NCBI GenBank assembly: GCA_037044905.1
Contig: JBAOKB010000176.1
Location: 1 to 64,000 of the forward strand
DNA from: Hortaea werneckii
Lineage: Eukaryota > Ascomycota > Dothideomycetes > Mycosphaerellales > Teratosphaeriaceae
Direction: 5' to 3'
DNA length: 64,000 bases
Part shown: positions 1 to 12,744 of the stretch, piece by piece
How positions within the stretch are numbered: the first letter of the stretch is position 1
Layout: the number at the start of each line of letters is the position of its first letter
Translations under genes and position numbers: made by a program
The notes under the pieces: model-generated
Told to the model about the DNA's origin: nothing
Database searches by the model: none
Seen by the model: only the letters and a program-made list of their open reading frames with translations

Positions 1-1725
1 GGACAGCCGACATGGGACTTGATGCTCCGAGCTGTCGTGTTTCCCGTAGCATCCGAGGATGTCAACAAATACGGGCAAGGGTCTGAAAAGAACAGATCAC
101 AGACAATGGCTCCCGACGTAGACTCCTCCCGAACGATAATTGGCGGCACTGCAGACATAGTCTGCCAACACATCAGAACCATTGAAGGTTTGGAGACATT
201 ACCGGCCTTATGGGAGATCTTTCTATCGACTATGGAAAGGTATCTGAACTGTGGGAATCACGCCCTCAACACGGCTGTGTACCAGGCTGTGTCCAAAATT
301 CTGTCGCACATGGAGATGGGGTCGTCGCTCTGGGCGACACCAATCTCACGCACGGTGGATGTTTGGCTCAGATGTATCCCTGGGCAAGCAGGAGATTCCA
401 GTGGATCCAGAAGCAACCAGGACGCTTACAGCGCTTACCTTGATACGGCTGCAGAGCTCTATCGCCTGACCAAAAATGACATGAGCCTACCGCAGAGCCG
501 GGATTTTATCGCCAACGTCTGCGAATGCATTCGCTCTTCAGACGGACCCCAGCATGGAGCTGACGTGAACGTGCTCAGTCCGGTACAAGGCAAAGCGCTT
601 GGTTTTCTGAAACAAATGAGGGTGGACGTCGCTGGCTTGCCCCCTCGGTTAATCACTGCCGCTGCGGAGCTATGTCTGCTTTACCACAATGTTGCAACTG
701 TCAATCAAACCAGGCAAGGACCTACATTCGTTGCGGTATCCAGCGAGGCTGTAGCCTGGCTACAAGTCTTGGTAAACAACCATCTAGCCGAGTCAGAAGT
801 GATTGAAGGTGGAGCATTACATGCAGCCGTACGAAGCTTACAACAGTTAGTCGCTGCAAAGTATCAGCTGCCTATCCAGCACAAGGGTGTGCCGCTATGG
901 CAACAGGCTACCTCGGCTGCACTCGCCGTCTGCCCTGCAGTACTCCGACGCACCAGTGTCTGCGAAGAAAGCACTGCAAATGGATTGTGGAGCCTGTTTG
1001 CAAGCCTCGCAGCGGGAGTAGTCGGTTGCGGAGGTCTGGAAGATGTCAAGGACGAGTCTGTGCTAAAAGCTGACGAGCTATTTGACGTTGAGAGCTTCAA
1101 AACGCTGCGAAAACTCCTCATACCGCAACTTGGCCGCGTCGAGCTCAACGACGGCACGCGGCAGATTTACTGTCTAGCAATGTTTGAGTCCTCTATCATA
1201 CATCGGCCGGAAGAAGGCGAAGTCTTGGATCCCGTCCATTCGCCCCTCGACAAGCTAAGCGAAATCCGAAGAGGCCGTGTGAAGCGCGTTCCTTACTCTC
1301 AAAGAGAGCGCATGAGCTATCTCTGCTTTGAGGAACTTGTGGCTCTGGCCTCGTCGGAGGATGACTCGGACGAAGCGACCAAGCTCGCGCAAGCCGCTGC
1401 ACCGCTCCTCATTCTGCGACTAGCCATTCCTATCAGAGCGTACATCGCAGATCAACCGCTTAGAGGCCGTCGACCACAGCCCCTGTCTGAACTCGAGGAG
1501 CTACTATTCTGCTTCGACAAAATTAAGACGCTCAAAATACATCCCTCGGCGTTGACCCACGATCCTGTGGCGGGAGGAAAGGTCGGAACTTATCAGCACC
1601 TGCATTTTCTGTACCCGCTGCTGGCCCAGGCGGTTGCTACTGCAGGTGATCCTTGGTCAGGGTCTGAGGAAGTCTTGATGCCACTGCAATCGACTTTAGC
1701 AGCGATATCTGTTCCAGTCCCATAG
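1..1725 (+). CDS. MON2: Mon2 endosomal/Golgi trafficking protein, C-terminal part (5' end outside window)
   Basis: The frame is open from the first base of the window, so only the C-terminal ~574 residues are present and the true start lies upstream. The sequence is helical and HEAT-like, and the late segment with RRGRVKRVPYSQRERMSYLC resembles the conserved C-terminal region of Mon2/Ysl2 proteins. Mon2 is a large scaffold related to the Sec7 Arf-GEFs but lacking the GEF domain; it acts in endosome-to-Golgi traffic with the Neo1/Dop1 flippase complex. Stop TAG is at 1723-1725, 24 bp from the convergent stop of the next gene. No intron is seen in this part. Family assignment is from recalled similarity, not a search. 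Confidence 0.75.
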   Translation, partial: GQPTWDLMLRAVVFPVASEDVNKYGQGSEKNRSQTMAPDVDSSRTIIGGTADIVCQHIRTIEGLETLPALWEIFLSTMERYLNCGNHALNTAVYQAVSKILSHMEMGSSLWATPISRTVDVWLRCIPGQAGDSSGSRSNQDAYSAYLDTAAELYRLTKNDMSLPQSRDFIANVCECIRSSDGPQHGADVNVLSPVQGKALGFLKQMRVDVAGLPPRLITAAAELCLLYHNVATVNQTRQGPTFVAVSSEAVAWLQVLVNNHLAESEVIEGGALHAAVRSLQQLVAAKYQLPIQHKGVPLWQQATSAALAVCPAVLRRTSVCEESTANGLWSLFASLAAGVVGCGGLEDVKDESVLKADELFDVESFKTLRKLLIPQLGRVELNDGTRQIYCLAMFESSIIHRPEEGEVLDPVHSPLDKLSEIRRGRVKRVPYSQRERMSYLCFEELVALASSEDDSDEATKLAQAAAPLLILRLAIPIRAYIADQPLRGRRPQPLSELEELLFCFDKIKTLKIHPSALTHDPVAGGKVGTYQHLHFLYPLLAQAVATAGDPWSGSEEVLMPLQSTLAAISVPVP

Positions 1726-1749
1726 AATAGCAGACACACCAAATGTCGC

Positions 1750-2944
1750 TTAATCGTGATACTCCCAAATGTACGTCTGTTCGTTCGTCTTCAGAATAGT
1801 ATAGCTTTCGCCTCTGAAAGATGTCGCGCTCGCGCTGAACCATGTTTCCTTTGAGGCTTTCAACACTGCGACGAGAACCTTGTGAATAAAGTGATTCGGC
1901 AGCAAGCCGTGCCAACGTAGTCTCGTGAGGGTCTTGACTTCGCGGCTATCGTCGCTTTGTGGTTCCCCATTGCCCTGCGGAACGGAATAGCGACTTAGGT
2001 ACTTGTCGATCCCATCGCCTCGCTGTAGTCGAGGAGAAAGATTGCTGGCCATCGTGATCCACTCGAGAATTTCTGTTGCGTCTTCCTCGTCGCTAAGTTC
2101 CTGCTCTCCTGCGAACCTGGGCAGAAAGGCATCATCGAGCTGGTCTATACTTGCCTCAACGCTCTGCACCAGGGGACGAAAGTCCATGATTGGCCCTTGC
2201 ACGGCTCCTATCGAACGTAAGTCGCAGAAGAGCCAAGTGATGGCCTGGTCGAACACGTTCCTGCACGCCCACAGAATCCTCTCGAAGCCTTTGTGGCCGC
2301 GCACCATGGATGGCTGGCGGAGGTTGATATCGATTGCTGTGTGACATTAGTAAGATCGCAATCAGTATTAACCGAAGATAGCCTTACCGAATCGAGCCTT
2401 GACATGTTTGCGTCCCTCATTCGGAAGAGGTGTCCCCTGGAGACCTGCGCGTTCGTACGTCGGTTTGCTGACTTCCAGCCGTAGGTTACCTTCGTGCAGG
2501 GAGAAGACATTATCTACTCCAGGACGACCCTCGGATAGCATGATTATATTGCCTGATCAATATCGTCAGGGACTCCGAGGCATGTAGGAATTAGAGCGAC
2601 ACGTACCCGTCTTGACATATTGCGAGAAGAAGTCACCGCTGAGGAGATCAATCAATTTCATGTTGACCTTCGCATACTGAAGGGCACCACAGTTCGCTAG
2701 CGCTTGCTGGATGGCATTTTCTTGGTCCGCTGCGCATAGGACATCTAGCTAAGGAATGTTAGTACTTGAATGGTTGCAGTGGAACACTTCTCCTCACCGT
2801 GTGATTGTAGACTTGACCAAGCACGGTGGAAAACGGCTTCTGTTTCGTGGGAGGTTGTTCATGGTCGACGAACGTCGGCAAAGTTGCCTGAGTAAAATGG
2901 CACTTCGGTCTCGGCCCCCCTTGATCGCCTATGTCGAGTACCAT
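1750..2944 (-). CDS. RPP40: Ribonuclease P/MRP subunit, Rpp40-like
   Basis: Four exons join in frame: 2798-2944, 2607-2748, 2388-2552 and 1750-2336, giving 346 residues. All introns are GT-AG (donors GTGAGG, GTACGT, GTAAGG; acceptors TTAG, TCAG, ACAG). The N-terminal exon has KCHFTQATLP followed by a conserved basic stretch. The middle exon carries LRLEVSKPTYERAGLQG, typical of the Rpp40 family, and the end reads GESYTILKTNEQTYIWEY. Rpp40 is a protein subunit of nuclear RNase P, which removes tRNA 5' leaders, and of RNase MRP. The first ATG in frame is at 2944; the upstream extension has no ATG. The gene converges on MON2. The family call rests on recognised motifs; the exon joins are well supported by phase. 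Confidence 0.72.
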
Positions 2945-3676
2945 GTCGAACACCCGTCGATTTATCCAAGATGCTTTTTGGAGTGAAGATGGATCCGAAA
3001 GGAAGAGAGGCGGCGAGGCTGCAGCGCACCGCAACGCTTAACCCAATGAGGCAAGCGATGGAACTTCAGTCTACCCTAGCTAACCCTAGATGCGTGCAGC
3101 GAACAGTGAAAGTTCCGTCTACATTGAGAACTGAAACGGCGAACGAAACGAAGGAAGCAGAGACCCGAGGATCAAAGTAGTTTCAGCGATGCTACGTCTA
3201 CAAGTACAAGTGCTAAACTCACACCTAATTTGTTTTGCGAAGATCCCTTTTCTCCCCGGGCCTTTGAAGGGGGAAACGCCACGCCAATGTACGCTCGCCG
3301 GCGTATGTATCTCTCATGCAAGACCAAAAAAAAAAAAAAAAACATTGAAGCTGCATATCACGCAGGTAGAAACACATGTGGAACGCCCTTTTTGGCCTTT
3401 TTGGGAAAAATTACATCAAGAAACTCCCTTTCCCTTTCTCGCTCTCCCTTTATGCATCGCTAAATTCCCTCTTTATAAAAAACAAAAACCTTGTTACAGC
3501 AGTTGGGCCCCCCTTCCAGTCAGGCTTTTTTTAAGGCTGCAAAGTCGCATGCATCAAACTTTCCAGAAACGCCACATTTATAGTATTCATATTGCCAAAC
3601 ATGGGGGGGGGGGGGGGGGGGGGGGCGTAAAGATGTACACTGCGTCCGGGGGAATGCCGGAAAGCGGTTGCAAAAT
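2945..3676. other. Intergenic: RPP40 upstream region and CHD1 3' flank, with A17 and G23 runs
   Basis: No gene seen. The stretch lies upstream of the minus-strand RPP40 start and downstream of the minus-strand CHD1 stop. It holds a run of 17 A (3326-3342) and a run of 23 G (3603-3625). The G run is C-rich on the CHD1 sense strand and begins about 50 bp past the CHD1 stop codon. Open frames here are antisense or low complexity. Confidence 0.6.
3603..3625. repeat. G23 homopolymer
   Basis: Uninterrupted run of 23 G on the plus strand, 52-74 bp downstream of the CHD1 stop codon (minus-strand gene). One of five comparable G/C runs in the window. Confidence 0.95.
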
Positions 3677-6600
3677 CTATTCGGGCCTTGCTTCGCCACT
3701 GGTCTCCACTGGTGTCTCCGAAGTGGACGCCTTTGCACCCTCCTCTTTTACTGCTGGCGGCTCGGATTTGACATCCTCCATCTTGACATCGGCAGGTGAC
3801 GATCGGGTCTTCTCTTCCTTAGTCTCTTTGTCGTCCTTCACACCCTCAGCCTTTCCGTTCGCAACGCCGGCAGCGTCACCTGGCGGCGAAGCCTTCTTGA
3901 TCTGCGGAGATGTGGTAGCGTTTTTACCGGCGATCTTCTTGTACATAGCCTTCAACTTGTCGCCAGACACACGCTTGTCAGCTTGCTTTGACTGCGGCCA
4001 GTAGTAGTTGGAGACGTAATCCCAGATCTTGAGCTCTAGTTTGGCAGCTTCACCACCTTCACGGACCTTGGTGCCGATGTGATTGCCAATAGCCACGAGG
4101 CCTTGCTTAATCATCTTAAGGCGGGTGTCATCATCTGGAATCTTCTTCTTTGTTGCGCCGTTGACCTTGATAAGCTGTGCGGCGATCGGATCAAGGATGA
4201 AGCGGATCCTTACGGAGTCCTCGTCGAGTGGCTTGGGTTCGCCGTTGGGCATGAGCGCAGGGGAGCTGCCGTGGCGGTGCATGCCCGGCTTTCGATCCTC
4301 GGAATGCCGGCTCTTGACGCGGTGGTGATCACCGAGTGAGTAACGATGCCCGTTCGGCGAGCCACGCGATCCAGTTCTACGGTCGATGGAATTCCGAATG
4401 TCCGACTGGTGCAAACGGCGATGGTCAGATTTACCTGGCGCGGGGCTAGCGGAAGATCCGTGCGTTGGGGTGGCCAGACGACCGTGGAATTGACCCATGT
4501 GCTTGCGATTGTTGCGGTGATGGTTCTCAAGGGCGCGCTTCGCGGCAATGTTAGTACCGTTGCTTGTCTTATCCTTCAGCACGCTGAGCAGATAGTTCGC
4601 TCGGCGGACGAGGTGGACCGCACCAGGAGAGCGAGGCTGCTTGCTCTCCTCCTTGCTTCGGTTATCCTTGTTGGCCACGCGATGCTCTTCCAGGAAGAAC
4701 TTGTCGCCCATTTCGAGATCTGGGTCTTCGCGAATATCGACCCATGCGCCAAATCCATGTCTCGCCATGCCAACAATAAGCATGCCATCCTCTCTCGCAC
4801 CCCACTTTGCGGTGTACGAAGCTGTTTTGGACGCCTCAGGTACTCTGAAGTTGCGCCAGTCCGACACACTGTCGACCACGGCGCGAATCATACGCATCTC
4901 CTTTGGCCTCTCCACCAGTGTCTCTGCGTTATTACGCTTGACACCACGGTAGTCGAACAGCACAGCTTTCCTGTCTTTCTTCGTGACTGGCTTGTTGGTG
5001 TCTCGTTCCAGCTTGGCCACCCTGTCTTCTTCTTCTGCCAGGAGACGCTCAGCAGTATCGACAATTTCCTGAAGCGTGCTTCGAACCACCTCGACATCTC
5101 GGCCGATCAACCTTGCGACTCTGATAATGTCGTCCTGTTTCTCGGCGAAAGAACCGAACCTTTCGTATGCGCCGATAAGAAGTCTCACTTCCTTCTCACC
5201 AAGCGGGCGCTTAGGATCTCGGCTCGTATCAGACTCCATGTCATCCCCAGACCCTTCCGCAGCAGCTTCAGCAGCCAGATCACGTGCTCTCTTCTTCGCT
5301 GCCCGCTGCTCGCGAGTTTCGTCTGTATTTGCCTTGCGCTTGCGTGGCTGACTTTGTTCGATCTGGCTCTGGAGGTACTCCTCTTCTTTCTTCTTTTCTT
5401 CTTCCGCCTTCATCTTCTCGAGCTGATCCTTCGGGATGATCTCATCCCATTCCAGATCGATCTTGACATCAGTGTATTCGAAGCTTCTCAAGAATTCTTC
5501 ACCACCGTCAGTGGTCATGCCTTGAGGTTGTTCGGTTTGGTGCTCTTCAGCGTTCTCCAGCACAGCGTCAATGTCCAGTTCCTCAAGCTTGCGTTGATTG
5601 CCTGACTGTTCGAACATCTTTTGGCCACGCTTCTTAAGGATACGTGAAATGTCGTCGGAACTTGTTGGCTCGGCAGTCAGGGCACCGGCCTTTGAGAAGC
5701 GCTCGCCTAGCTCGCGGGCATCCTTGTCGGTAACACCGCGCTGAATGGTGATGAACTCAAGCATGAGCTTGTTCCGTGCACGCTCCAGCACCTCTTCCTC
5801 AACTGTATCCTTCGAGACGAGACGGTAGATGGTGACTGGGTTCTTCTGGCCAATGCGGTGAGCACGCGCCATCGCTTGGAGATCGGCTTGCGGGTTCCAG
5901 TCAGAGTCGAAGAGAATTACAGTGTCGGCTGTCATGAGGTTAATACCAAGACCGCCAGCACGGGTCGACAGCAAGAAGCAAAAGTCCTGGCTCTCATTTG
6001 CGTTAAAATGGTCGATGGCCATGCGACGGGTACCCGATGATATTGTGCCGTCCAGCCTTTGGAATTGGTGGCCACGGAGCTGGAGATAATCGCCGAGAAT
6101 GTCGAGCATCTTTACCATTTGCGAGAAGATCAGGACACGGTGGCCATCCTTTTTCATCTTGGTCAGAAGCTGGTCAATAAGCATCATCTTACCAGAACTG
6201 GTAATGAGTGCTTTCAACTGGTCTTCTCGGCTTTCTCTGCCCTCTAGGAACCGCTCCTCAGCATTCGGAAACATGAAAGGGTGGTTGCTAGCTTTCTTCA
6301 GCTCCATCATGATGTTAAGCAGAGAAGTCTTGCTACCTTTCGACCCAGCATTAAGGGCAGTGTAGTTACGCGTGAGAATGTTCTTGTAGTATTCGAGTTG
6401 AACGTCAGAAAGCTCAACTCGAATGATTTTCTCGGTTTTAGGAGGCAGGTCATTCTCCACCTTTTGCTTGGTCCGGCGGATCATGTAGGGTGAAATGGCG
6501 TCAGTGAGTTCCGCAAGCTTCTTACTGGCATCTTCGGCTGTCAAGTCGATAGACTCTTCGACATGGATCTTGCCAGGCATTAAAAAGTCCATCAGTGCTG

Positions 6601-8747
6601 AAAGCTCGCTCAAGGTGTTTTGCATCGGAGTACCCGTGATGAGCAGTCGACTGGGTGCGCCGAAGTCCATAAGCTTGGCGTACAATTGAGACTCACGATT
6701 CTTCAACCGATGTGCTTCGTCGACAGCCATGAACTGCCATTTCAGTTGTGAGAGGAAGGTGGCGTCTGCCAGAATATACTCGTAAGTCGTAAGCAAGACG
6801 TTGAACTTGACTTTCTTTGGGTTGTTGTTGACGAGCAATTCGTATTCCCGAATCACTTTGCGTGCCGCCTCGTTGCCGTTGTAGACAACATAGTTCATGT
6901 CCGGCGTCCAGTTGTCAAAAGTATCTGCCCAGGCAGGCATAGTCGATAGAGGCACCACAACAATGAACGGCCCTTGCTGACCACGCTCGTGCCTCAACCA
7001 GTCCATGAAGGAGACTGTTTGAACAGTCTTGCCCAGACCCATTTCATCTGCCAGAATCACATTATTGCCTTTGCACCAATGGTGAGCCAGGAAGTTCAAT
7101 CCGTGAATTTGGAACTCGCGAAGCTCTCCACCCTTGATGTAATCTGGCTGCTGTCGGAAAGGTTTGTAGTCGGATCGCGTGTTCAGGTTGGCTTCCTTCT
7201 GATTCGTCACTGGAAGATTGCTCGTTCGGTTGAGGTACTTGTCAATCTCTGTCTGAGCGAGTTCACCAACCAGGTTCGCATCTTCCCAGGTGCATGAATC
7301 GTAGTAAAGGCCTCTCCACTTGACGAAGTATTGCGCTTCGCCATCCTCTTCGCGCATGCCGATGACACGTTCGACTTGCATGTAATCGTTCAGTGACTCA
7401 AGATACGCTTCACGGTCCAGGTTCCACTTCTCGCGATCCTCAATGGGAATGTCAGGGTCAAGAGTTACCTCTTGGTCGATCTTGACTATCTTGCGATAGT
7501 AGTTCTCTAACCGCCGGAAGCCTTTGTACGTGCTAAGAGTCGACCATGGCTCCCATGTTGCGTGATAGTGCGCCTGGCCTTGCCACTTGATCTGTAGAAT
7601 ACTGTGTCAGTTCTAGACATAAAGACACCTCGTACTAGGGACACTTACGAAGAACTCATAGTCTTGCTTATCGGGGCTCGTGGGATCTACACAGCTGTTA
7701 ACACTCGAAGCGTTCAGAAAGTCTGAAGAGCATACCTGCGCCCTCCCTCAACCTAAAATTGAGCACCTGGTCGATGGCAGGGCTTTCGTCTTCGTACGTA
7801 TAGTAATAGCTAGGCGTCGTCTCTTCCATGTCGTCTTCGCTGATGCCAAGATTGTCATCCTCATTGTAGTTTGTCACCTTCGCAGACCGCCTTGTCGAGA
7901 ACCGAACTTCGCTCATATTGGGAGTATCACCCCCTGAGGCCGCAGCCTGTAGGGCACGTCGTTGCTTCTTGGCAAAGGCACGACCCTTTTGACCACCGTA
8001 GGTATCGTCTTCCTCAGATTCGGACTCGGGCGACGAAGGCTGTTCTAAGGACTCCTCACGCGCAGGTTCTACCAACCAAAGTTAGCAGGGTGTGAATGCG
8101 GGTCATGACCTGAGGGCCTGTGCGTACTTGACCTGCCGTTGGTGACTTTTCGCCGTTTCCGTCTGCTGCCGGTGTTCACGTCGTCTTCGTCTTCCTCGTC
8201 GTCGTCAGATGACTCCATCTATAGTCAGGTGTCAGCTCCGAGTGCGATATATCCCAAAAAAGGGTGCACGTACCACTCGACGGGTAGGTCTCGCTCGTCC
8301 CTGTTGGCAACATGTAAGCGAATAGCGAAGAGAAGCGCGGTGCAGGGTACGTACGCTGCGACGTAGGCCATACAGTTCCGGATTCTGCTTCATGTACTCT
8401 TCGTCGTCTACCTCCGGCTTCCGCTTCCCAGACCTCACATCTTCTTCCGATGATGATGATGATGATGACCTGTCGCGTTGCATTTCGTCTGCAGCCTCGT
8501 GCGCAGGCGACGCCATTTCGTAGTCCGCGTCTTCCTCACCGGGCGCGTCTTCATCTTCATCGTCATCCATCTCGGAGGTAGCCATGTCGTGTATCGCATC
8601 ATCGTCGGAATGCGCCTGTTGCGGTCCAGTTTGGGCGGGAGGAGCGTCATTGAGGTCTGAAAGATCGCTCTCGCTTCGCTGCGGTTGGGCGGACGGCTCC
8701 CGGCCATCGTCGACAAAATCGTCTACATGTCCATTCGGTACAGACAT
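3677..8747 (-). CDS. CHD1: CHD1 chromodomain ATP-dependent nucleosome remodeller
   Basis: Six exons join in phase: 8355-8747, 8274-8300, 8128-8218, 7736-8068, 7649-7686 and 3677-7591, giving 1598 residues; exon 2 is only 27 nt. The first ~250 residues are acidic and serine-rich. Tandem chromodomains follow (about 260-330, split by two introns, and 365-425). The SNF2 ATPase has Walker A DEMGLGKT near residue 476 and a DEAH box near 585, then the helicase C lobe with a QAMARAHRIGQ motif. The C-terminal third holds the DNA-binding SANT/SLIDE region and a DUF4208/CHCT domain near the end (VRIRFILDPI). Chd1 spaces nucleosomes over transcribed genes in the nucleus. Length and domain order are normal. 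The gene is divergent from RLI1, 942 bp away. Confidence 0.95.
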
Positions 8748-9689
8748 GTCGGTTATTGGGTGTGAGGAGGTGGGGAGGAGTACCGGGCCAGCTACAGGAT
8801 GAAGATGTCAGCACTGTATCTCGACTTGCACTGATCGCAGCAGTCCCAGATTTTGCGCACGCCTACAACGAGCATATGCGACCGGTTTCCCCACTCAAAC
8901 GAGGCCGATTGAGGTCCAGAAATAGGGTAGCGAAAGTCCGACCGTGAAATGAGAACCCCGGGCGGATGATGGGCGAGGGGACTGCAGACAGCTCCAGCGG
9001 CTCCGGCGGCTCCAGCAACGTTGCGTATCGTTCTACGGCGCCCATATACCCTAGAGCAGCTGCGATTGGTCTTCCGGAGCGGGCATGAGATGAGCGGTGA
9101 TGGAATATAATAGGTCTCGAGGGTCGTGATGGCAGACGGGACGGCGGGAGTCGAACGCGTTTTGCAGGGCCAAGCGAGGAGATCAAATAAATTGGATAGC
9201 GGAGGTCGACTTACACGCCATGTCACATCTGCGCCCGGTCAGAACAAGAGTCGGATCGGGGGTGGGATGGTTGAAGCAGTTGGTCTAGGGTGGACGAGTC
9301 TGAAGATGGATGCAGCCCACAGCCAGCAGGCAGGTAGGCACGGGCAGTAAGGTCCGCCAGCAGCAGATCCGCGGCCGGGCTTGGCGCTTTCTGCCCACGC
9401 TTTCACGCTTTGGCCTGGCGAACCCCACCCACCAATCGCCGGCGGCCCTCACTTTGCTGACTGGTCCTCCATGGTGGGGTTCTGCTGTTTTTTGAACAAC
9501 CGCGTATACCCAATATAATTCCTCTATACCGCTCCCGGTCACCCACTCCTGTTCGTTCACCTTCGGTCTCTGGCGACGACAACGAGCCACGGCCGCCGCG
9601 TGATTGCATTCTGATCTATCCAAGCACACCATCTCCGAATCGTATTGTCCTCTCCCCACATCGCCTGAGACCCGAGGACAATCGCAATC
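8748..9689. promoter_or_regulatory. Divergent promoter region between CHD1 and RLI1
   Basis: No coding sequence supported. The 942-bp spacer separates two divergently transcribed housekeeping genes and must contain both promoters and 5' UTRs. Open frames here lack domains and overlap one another. I see no distinctive operator, repeat or RNA gene. Confidence 0.5.
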
Positions 9690-11640
9690 ATGGGCGACAA
9701 ATTGACTCGGTGAGTCAAGTCTGCACCCACGAATGCGATGTGCAATGATGGACGACGATCCAACTAACCCTCCCGCAGTATCGCCATCGTCAACAGCGAC
9801 AAGTGCAAGCCGAAGAAATGCAGACAGGAATGCAAGAAGTCGTGCCCCGTCGTCCGTACGGGTAAGCTCTGTATCGAAGTCGACCCCAACAGCAAGATCG
9901 CCTTCATTTCCGAGCGGCTATGTATCGGGTGCGGTATCTGTCCCAAGAAATGCCCCTTCGACGCCATCAACATCATCAACTTGCCCACCAACCTCGAGAC
10001 GCAGGTCTCCCACCGATACAGCGCCAACAGCTTCAAGCTGCACCGTCTGCCCATGCCAAGAGCCGGCCAGGTGTTGGGTTTGGTGGGAACAAACGGTATT
10101 GGCAAGAGTACAGCGTTGAAGGTGTTGGCGGGCAAGCTGAAGCCCAACTTGGGCCGCTACGAGAACCCACCGGACTGGGAGGAGATCCTCAAGTACTACA
10201 GAGGGTCTGATCTACAGAGTAAGGGAGACGAAGAACATCGCGGAATAGGAAAAGAGAGAGACTGACGGAGGAACAGACTACTTCACCAAGATTCTCGAAG
10301 ACGACCTCAAGGCCGTCACCAAGCCTCAGTATGTCGATCAGATCCCGAAAGCCATCAAGGGGGTCGAGAACCGGACGGTGGGCTTCCAGATGGAGCAACG
10401 CTCCCAAGTCGATGAGGCTCGCCTTAACGAGATCGCCGACGTACTGGAGCTCAAGCAGGTCTGGAACCGCGACATCGACCTGCTGTCCGGAGGTGAGCTG
10501 CAACGTTTCGCTATCGGTATGGTCTGCATTCAAAAGGCCGATGTCTACATGTTCGACGAGCCGTCCTCCTTCTTGGATGTCAAGCAGCGTCTGGCAGCTG
10601 GTCGGATGATCCGCAGTCTGCTGCGCCCTGACTGCTATGTCATTGTCGTCGAGCACGACTTGTCCATCCTGGACTACCTGTCAGACTACGTCTGCGTCTT
10701 GTACGGTAAGCCCGCCGTCTACGGTGTGGTTACCGCTCCCTTCTCTGTACGTGAAGGTATCAACATCTTCTTGGATGGTCACGTCCCGACCGAGAACTTG
10801 CGCTTCCGTGACGAGAGCTTGCAGTTCCGTGTCGGTGAGGTAGGCGAGGAATTCCTCATCGACAAGTCCCGTGGCTTCGGCTACCCCAAGATGTCCAAGA
10901 CGCTCGGCACGTTCCAGCTGGACATTGAGCCTGGCGCCTTCACCGACTCCGAGATTCTCGTCATGATGGGTGAGAACGGTACAGGTAAGACGACTTTCTG
11001 TAAAATGCTCGCGGGTGCCGAGAAGCCCGACGGCGACCAGAAGGTCCCTGAGATGCACATTTCGATGAAGCCGCAGAAGATCACACCAAAGTTCCAGGGT
11101 ACCGTTCGTCAGCTCTTCTTCAAGAAGATCAAGGCCGCCTTCATCTCGCCTCAATTCCAGACGGACGTCTACAAGCCACTGAAGATCGATGACTTCATCG
11201 ACCAGGAAGTCCAGAACCTTTCTGGTGGTGAGCTGCAGCGTGTTGCCATTGTCCTGGCCCTGGGTATGCCGGCAGACATCTATGTCATTGACGAGCCGTC
11301 TGCCTACCTGGACTCCGAGCAGCGTATTATCGCCGCCCGCGTGATCAAGCGCTTCATCATGCACGCCAAGAAGACCGCCTTCGTCGTCGAGCACGACTTC
11401 ATCATGGCCACCTACCTTGCCGACCGTGTCATCGTCTTCGACGGTCAGCCCTCGAAGAAGGCTCACGCCAACCCGCCTGAGGCTCTGGTCACTGGCTGCA
11501 ACCGCTTCCTGAAGAGCCTGGACGTCACCTTCCGCCGCGACCCCAACACGTACCGTCCGCGTATCAACAAGCAGTTCAGTCAGCTGGACGCCGAGCAGAA
11601 GGCTGCCGGGCAGCACTTCTTCCTGGAGGAAGAGTCTTGA
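9690..11640 (+). CDS. RLI1: Rli1/ABCE1 ribosome-recycling iron-sulfur ABC ATPase
   Basis: Three exons (9690-9709, 9779-10218, 10277-11640) give 607 residues, the usual ABCE1 length. The first exon encodes only the first six residues. Two N-terminal ferredoxin-like cysteine clusters are present (CKPKKCRQECKKSCPV; CIGCGICPKKCPF) that bind two 4Fe-4S centres. NBD1 has Walker A GTNGIGKST, signature LSGGELQRFA and Walker B DEPSSFLD. NBD2 has GENGTGKTT, LSGGELQRVA and DEPSAYLD. Rli1 splits ribosomal subunits after termination in the cytosol and also takes part in initiation and subunit export. It is essential in yeast, and all key residues are intact here. Its Fe-S dependence ties it to mitochondrial Fe-S cluster biogenesis. 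Confidence 0.97.
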
Positions 11641-12744
11641 AAGGCGTTGTAGAGGGCTTTATCAAACATGCCTCGGCCACGATGTCCGGAGGCCACTGGT
11701 CCCGTAAGGGTGACAAGCGACGCCGCGCCGTGAAGAGCGGCGCCGATGAGCTGCTCGAGGAGGAGGGAGACGAGGAGGACGACGACGAGGAAGAGATTCT
11801 TACCGAAGAGAAGAAAGAGTCCCGCATTGTCCGTCTTCGTGAGCCTGGAGCCTGACCTCCTTCTGCAAACGTGATCACGATGTGACGGGCGATGAATTAA
11901 TGAGCTGCGAATAGTCAGGCGATTTTTGCTGCCATAGCAGTCGCTACTATGAGTAGAAACCAAAAGCAATCGGCTTACCAGACTGCAAATTTGAAACGTC
12001 GACGTAAGAACGTGCGACGGGAAAGGTAAAGGGAGGGGAAAGCTACGGTCAGAGGGAATCGGTTCTGAATAGAAAAAAAAATAGAAAAAAAAATCACTCC
12101 ACGGCGTGTGCGAAGAAACATACCAACAGCCATTCATTTAGCAAGCAATCCCTTCCTCATGATCAGTTTCCATGTCAGTTCTTTCTTTCACGCTCACGAT
12201 ATGTTGCTGCCAATTGCTTTAGTGATACAATCGATTTAGGTCCTTATTGCTAATGACAACGTACGCCGTGAGAACTAGAATTCCCTATTGCCATGAGCTA
12301 CCGATGTAGCAGCAGTTGCGCTGACCATGAAATGCCTGCCACGAAAGCACTAAAGCTCGTGGACGACGGCTTTTCTAGTAGAGCTTGAAAGTCGTTTGAG
12401 AGCAAGGAGTAGACCTGCTTTGAAGTTGCCTTTTAGCCGCTTTGGAATTTTTGCTGAGATGATGAAGACGGAGAGACTCTACTGCCCTCTTACCCATGTC
12501 GGCTGGGAATTCCGCAATTCACTTGACATTATGACCACCGCAATCTTCCTCCGTAGGAACTTTGGCTGCACTGTCTTTAGCGAATTGGCCAGTCTCATCA
12601 CAAATACTCCTCTCCAGAATGATCTATTTGATCTTTAGCTCAAAAGACTTCGGCCTGATCCACGCTGCAGATCTGGATGTTCCGGGTTTTCTTCGAAGCT
12701 TGCAACACGCCATAGTGCGTCACAATGCTTGTCGAGTAAACATT
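11641..12744. other. Intergenic between RLI1 and PRP40 3' ends
   Basis: Convergent spacer of about 1.1 kb. Its start holds a highly charged open frame (11637-11855, one base back from the RLI1 frame, with an internal ATG at 11682) that lacks a recognisable domain and may simply be GC-rich 3' UTR. The rest is AT-richer and without supported genes or repeats. Confidence 0.5.

Noticed and set aside
3189..4004. Plus-strand open frame running through the G23 tract into CHD1
   Set aside because: Antisense to the CHD1 3' end and includes homopolymer-encoded residues; no coding features.
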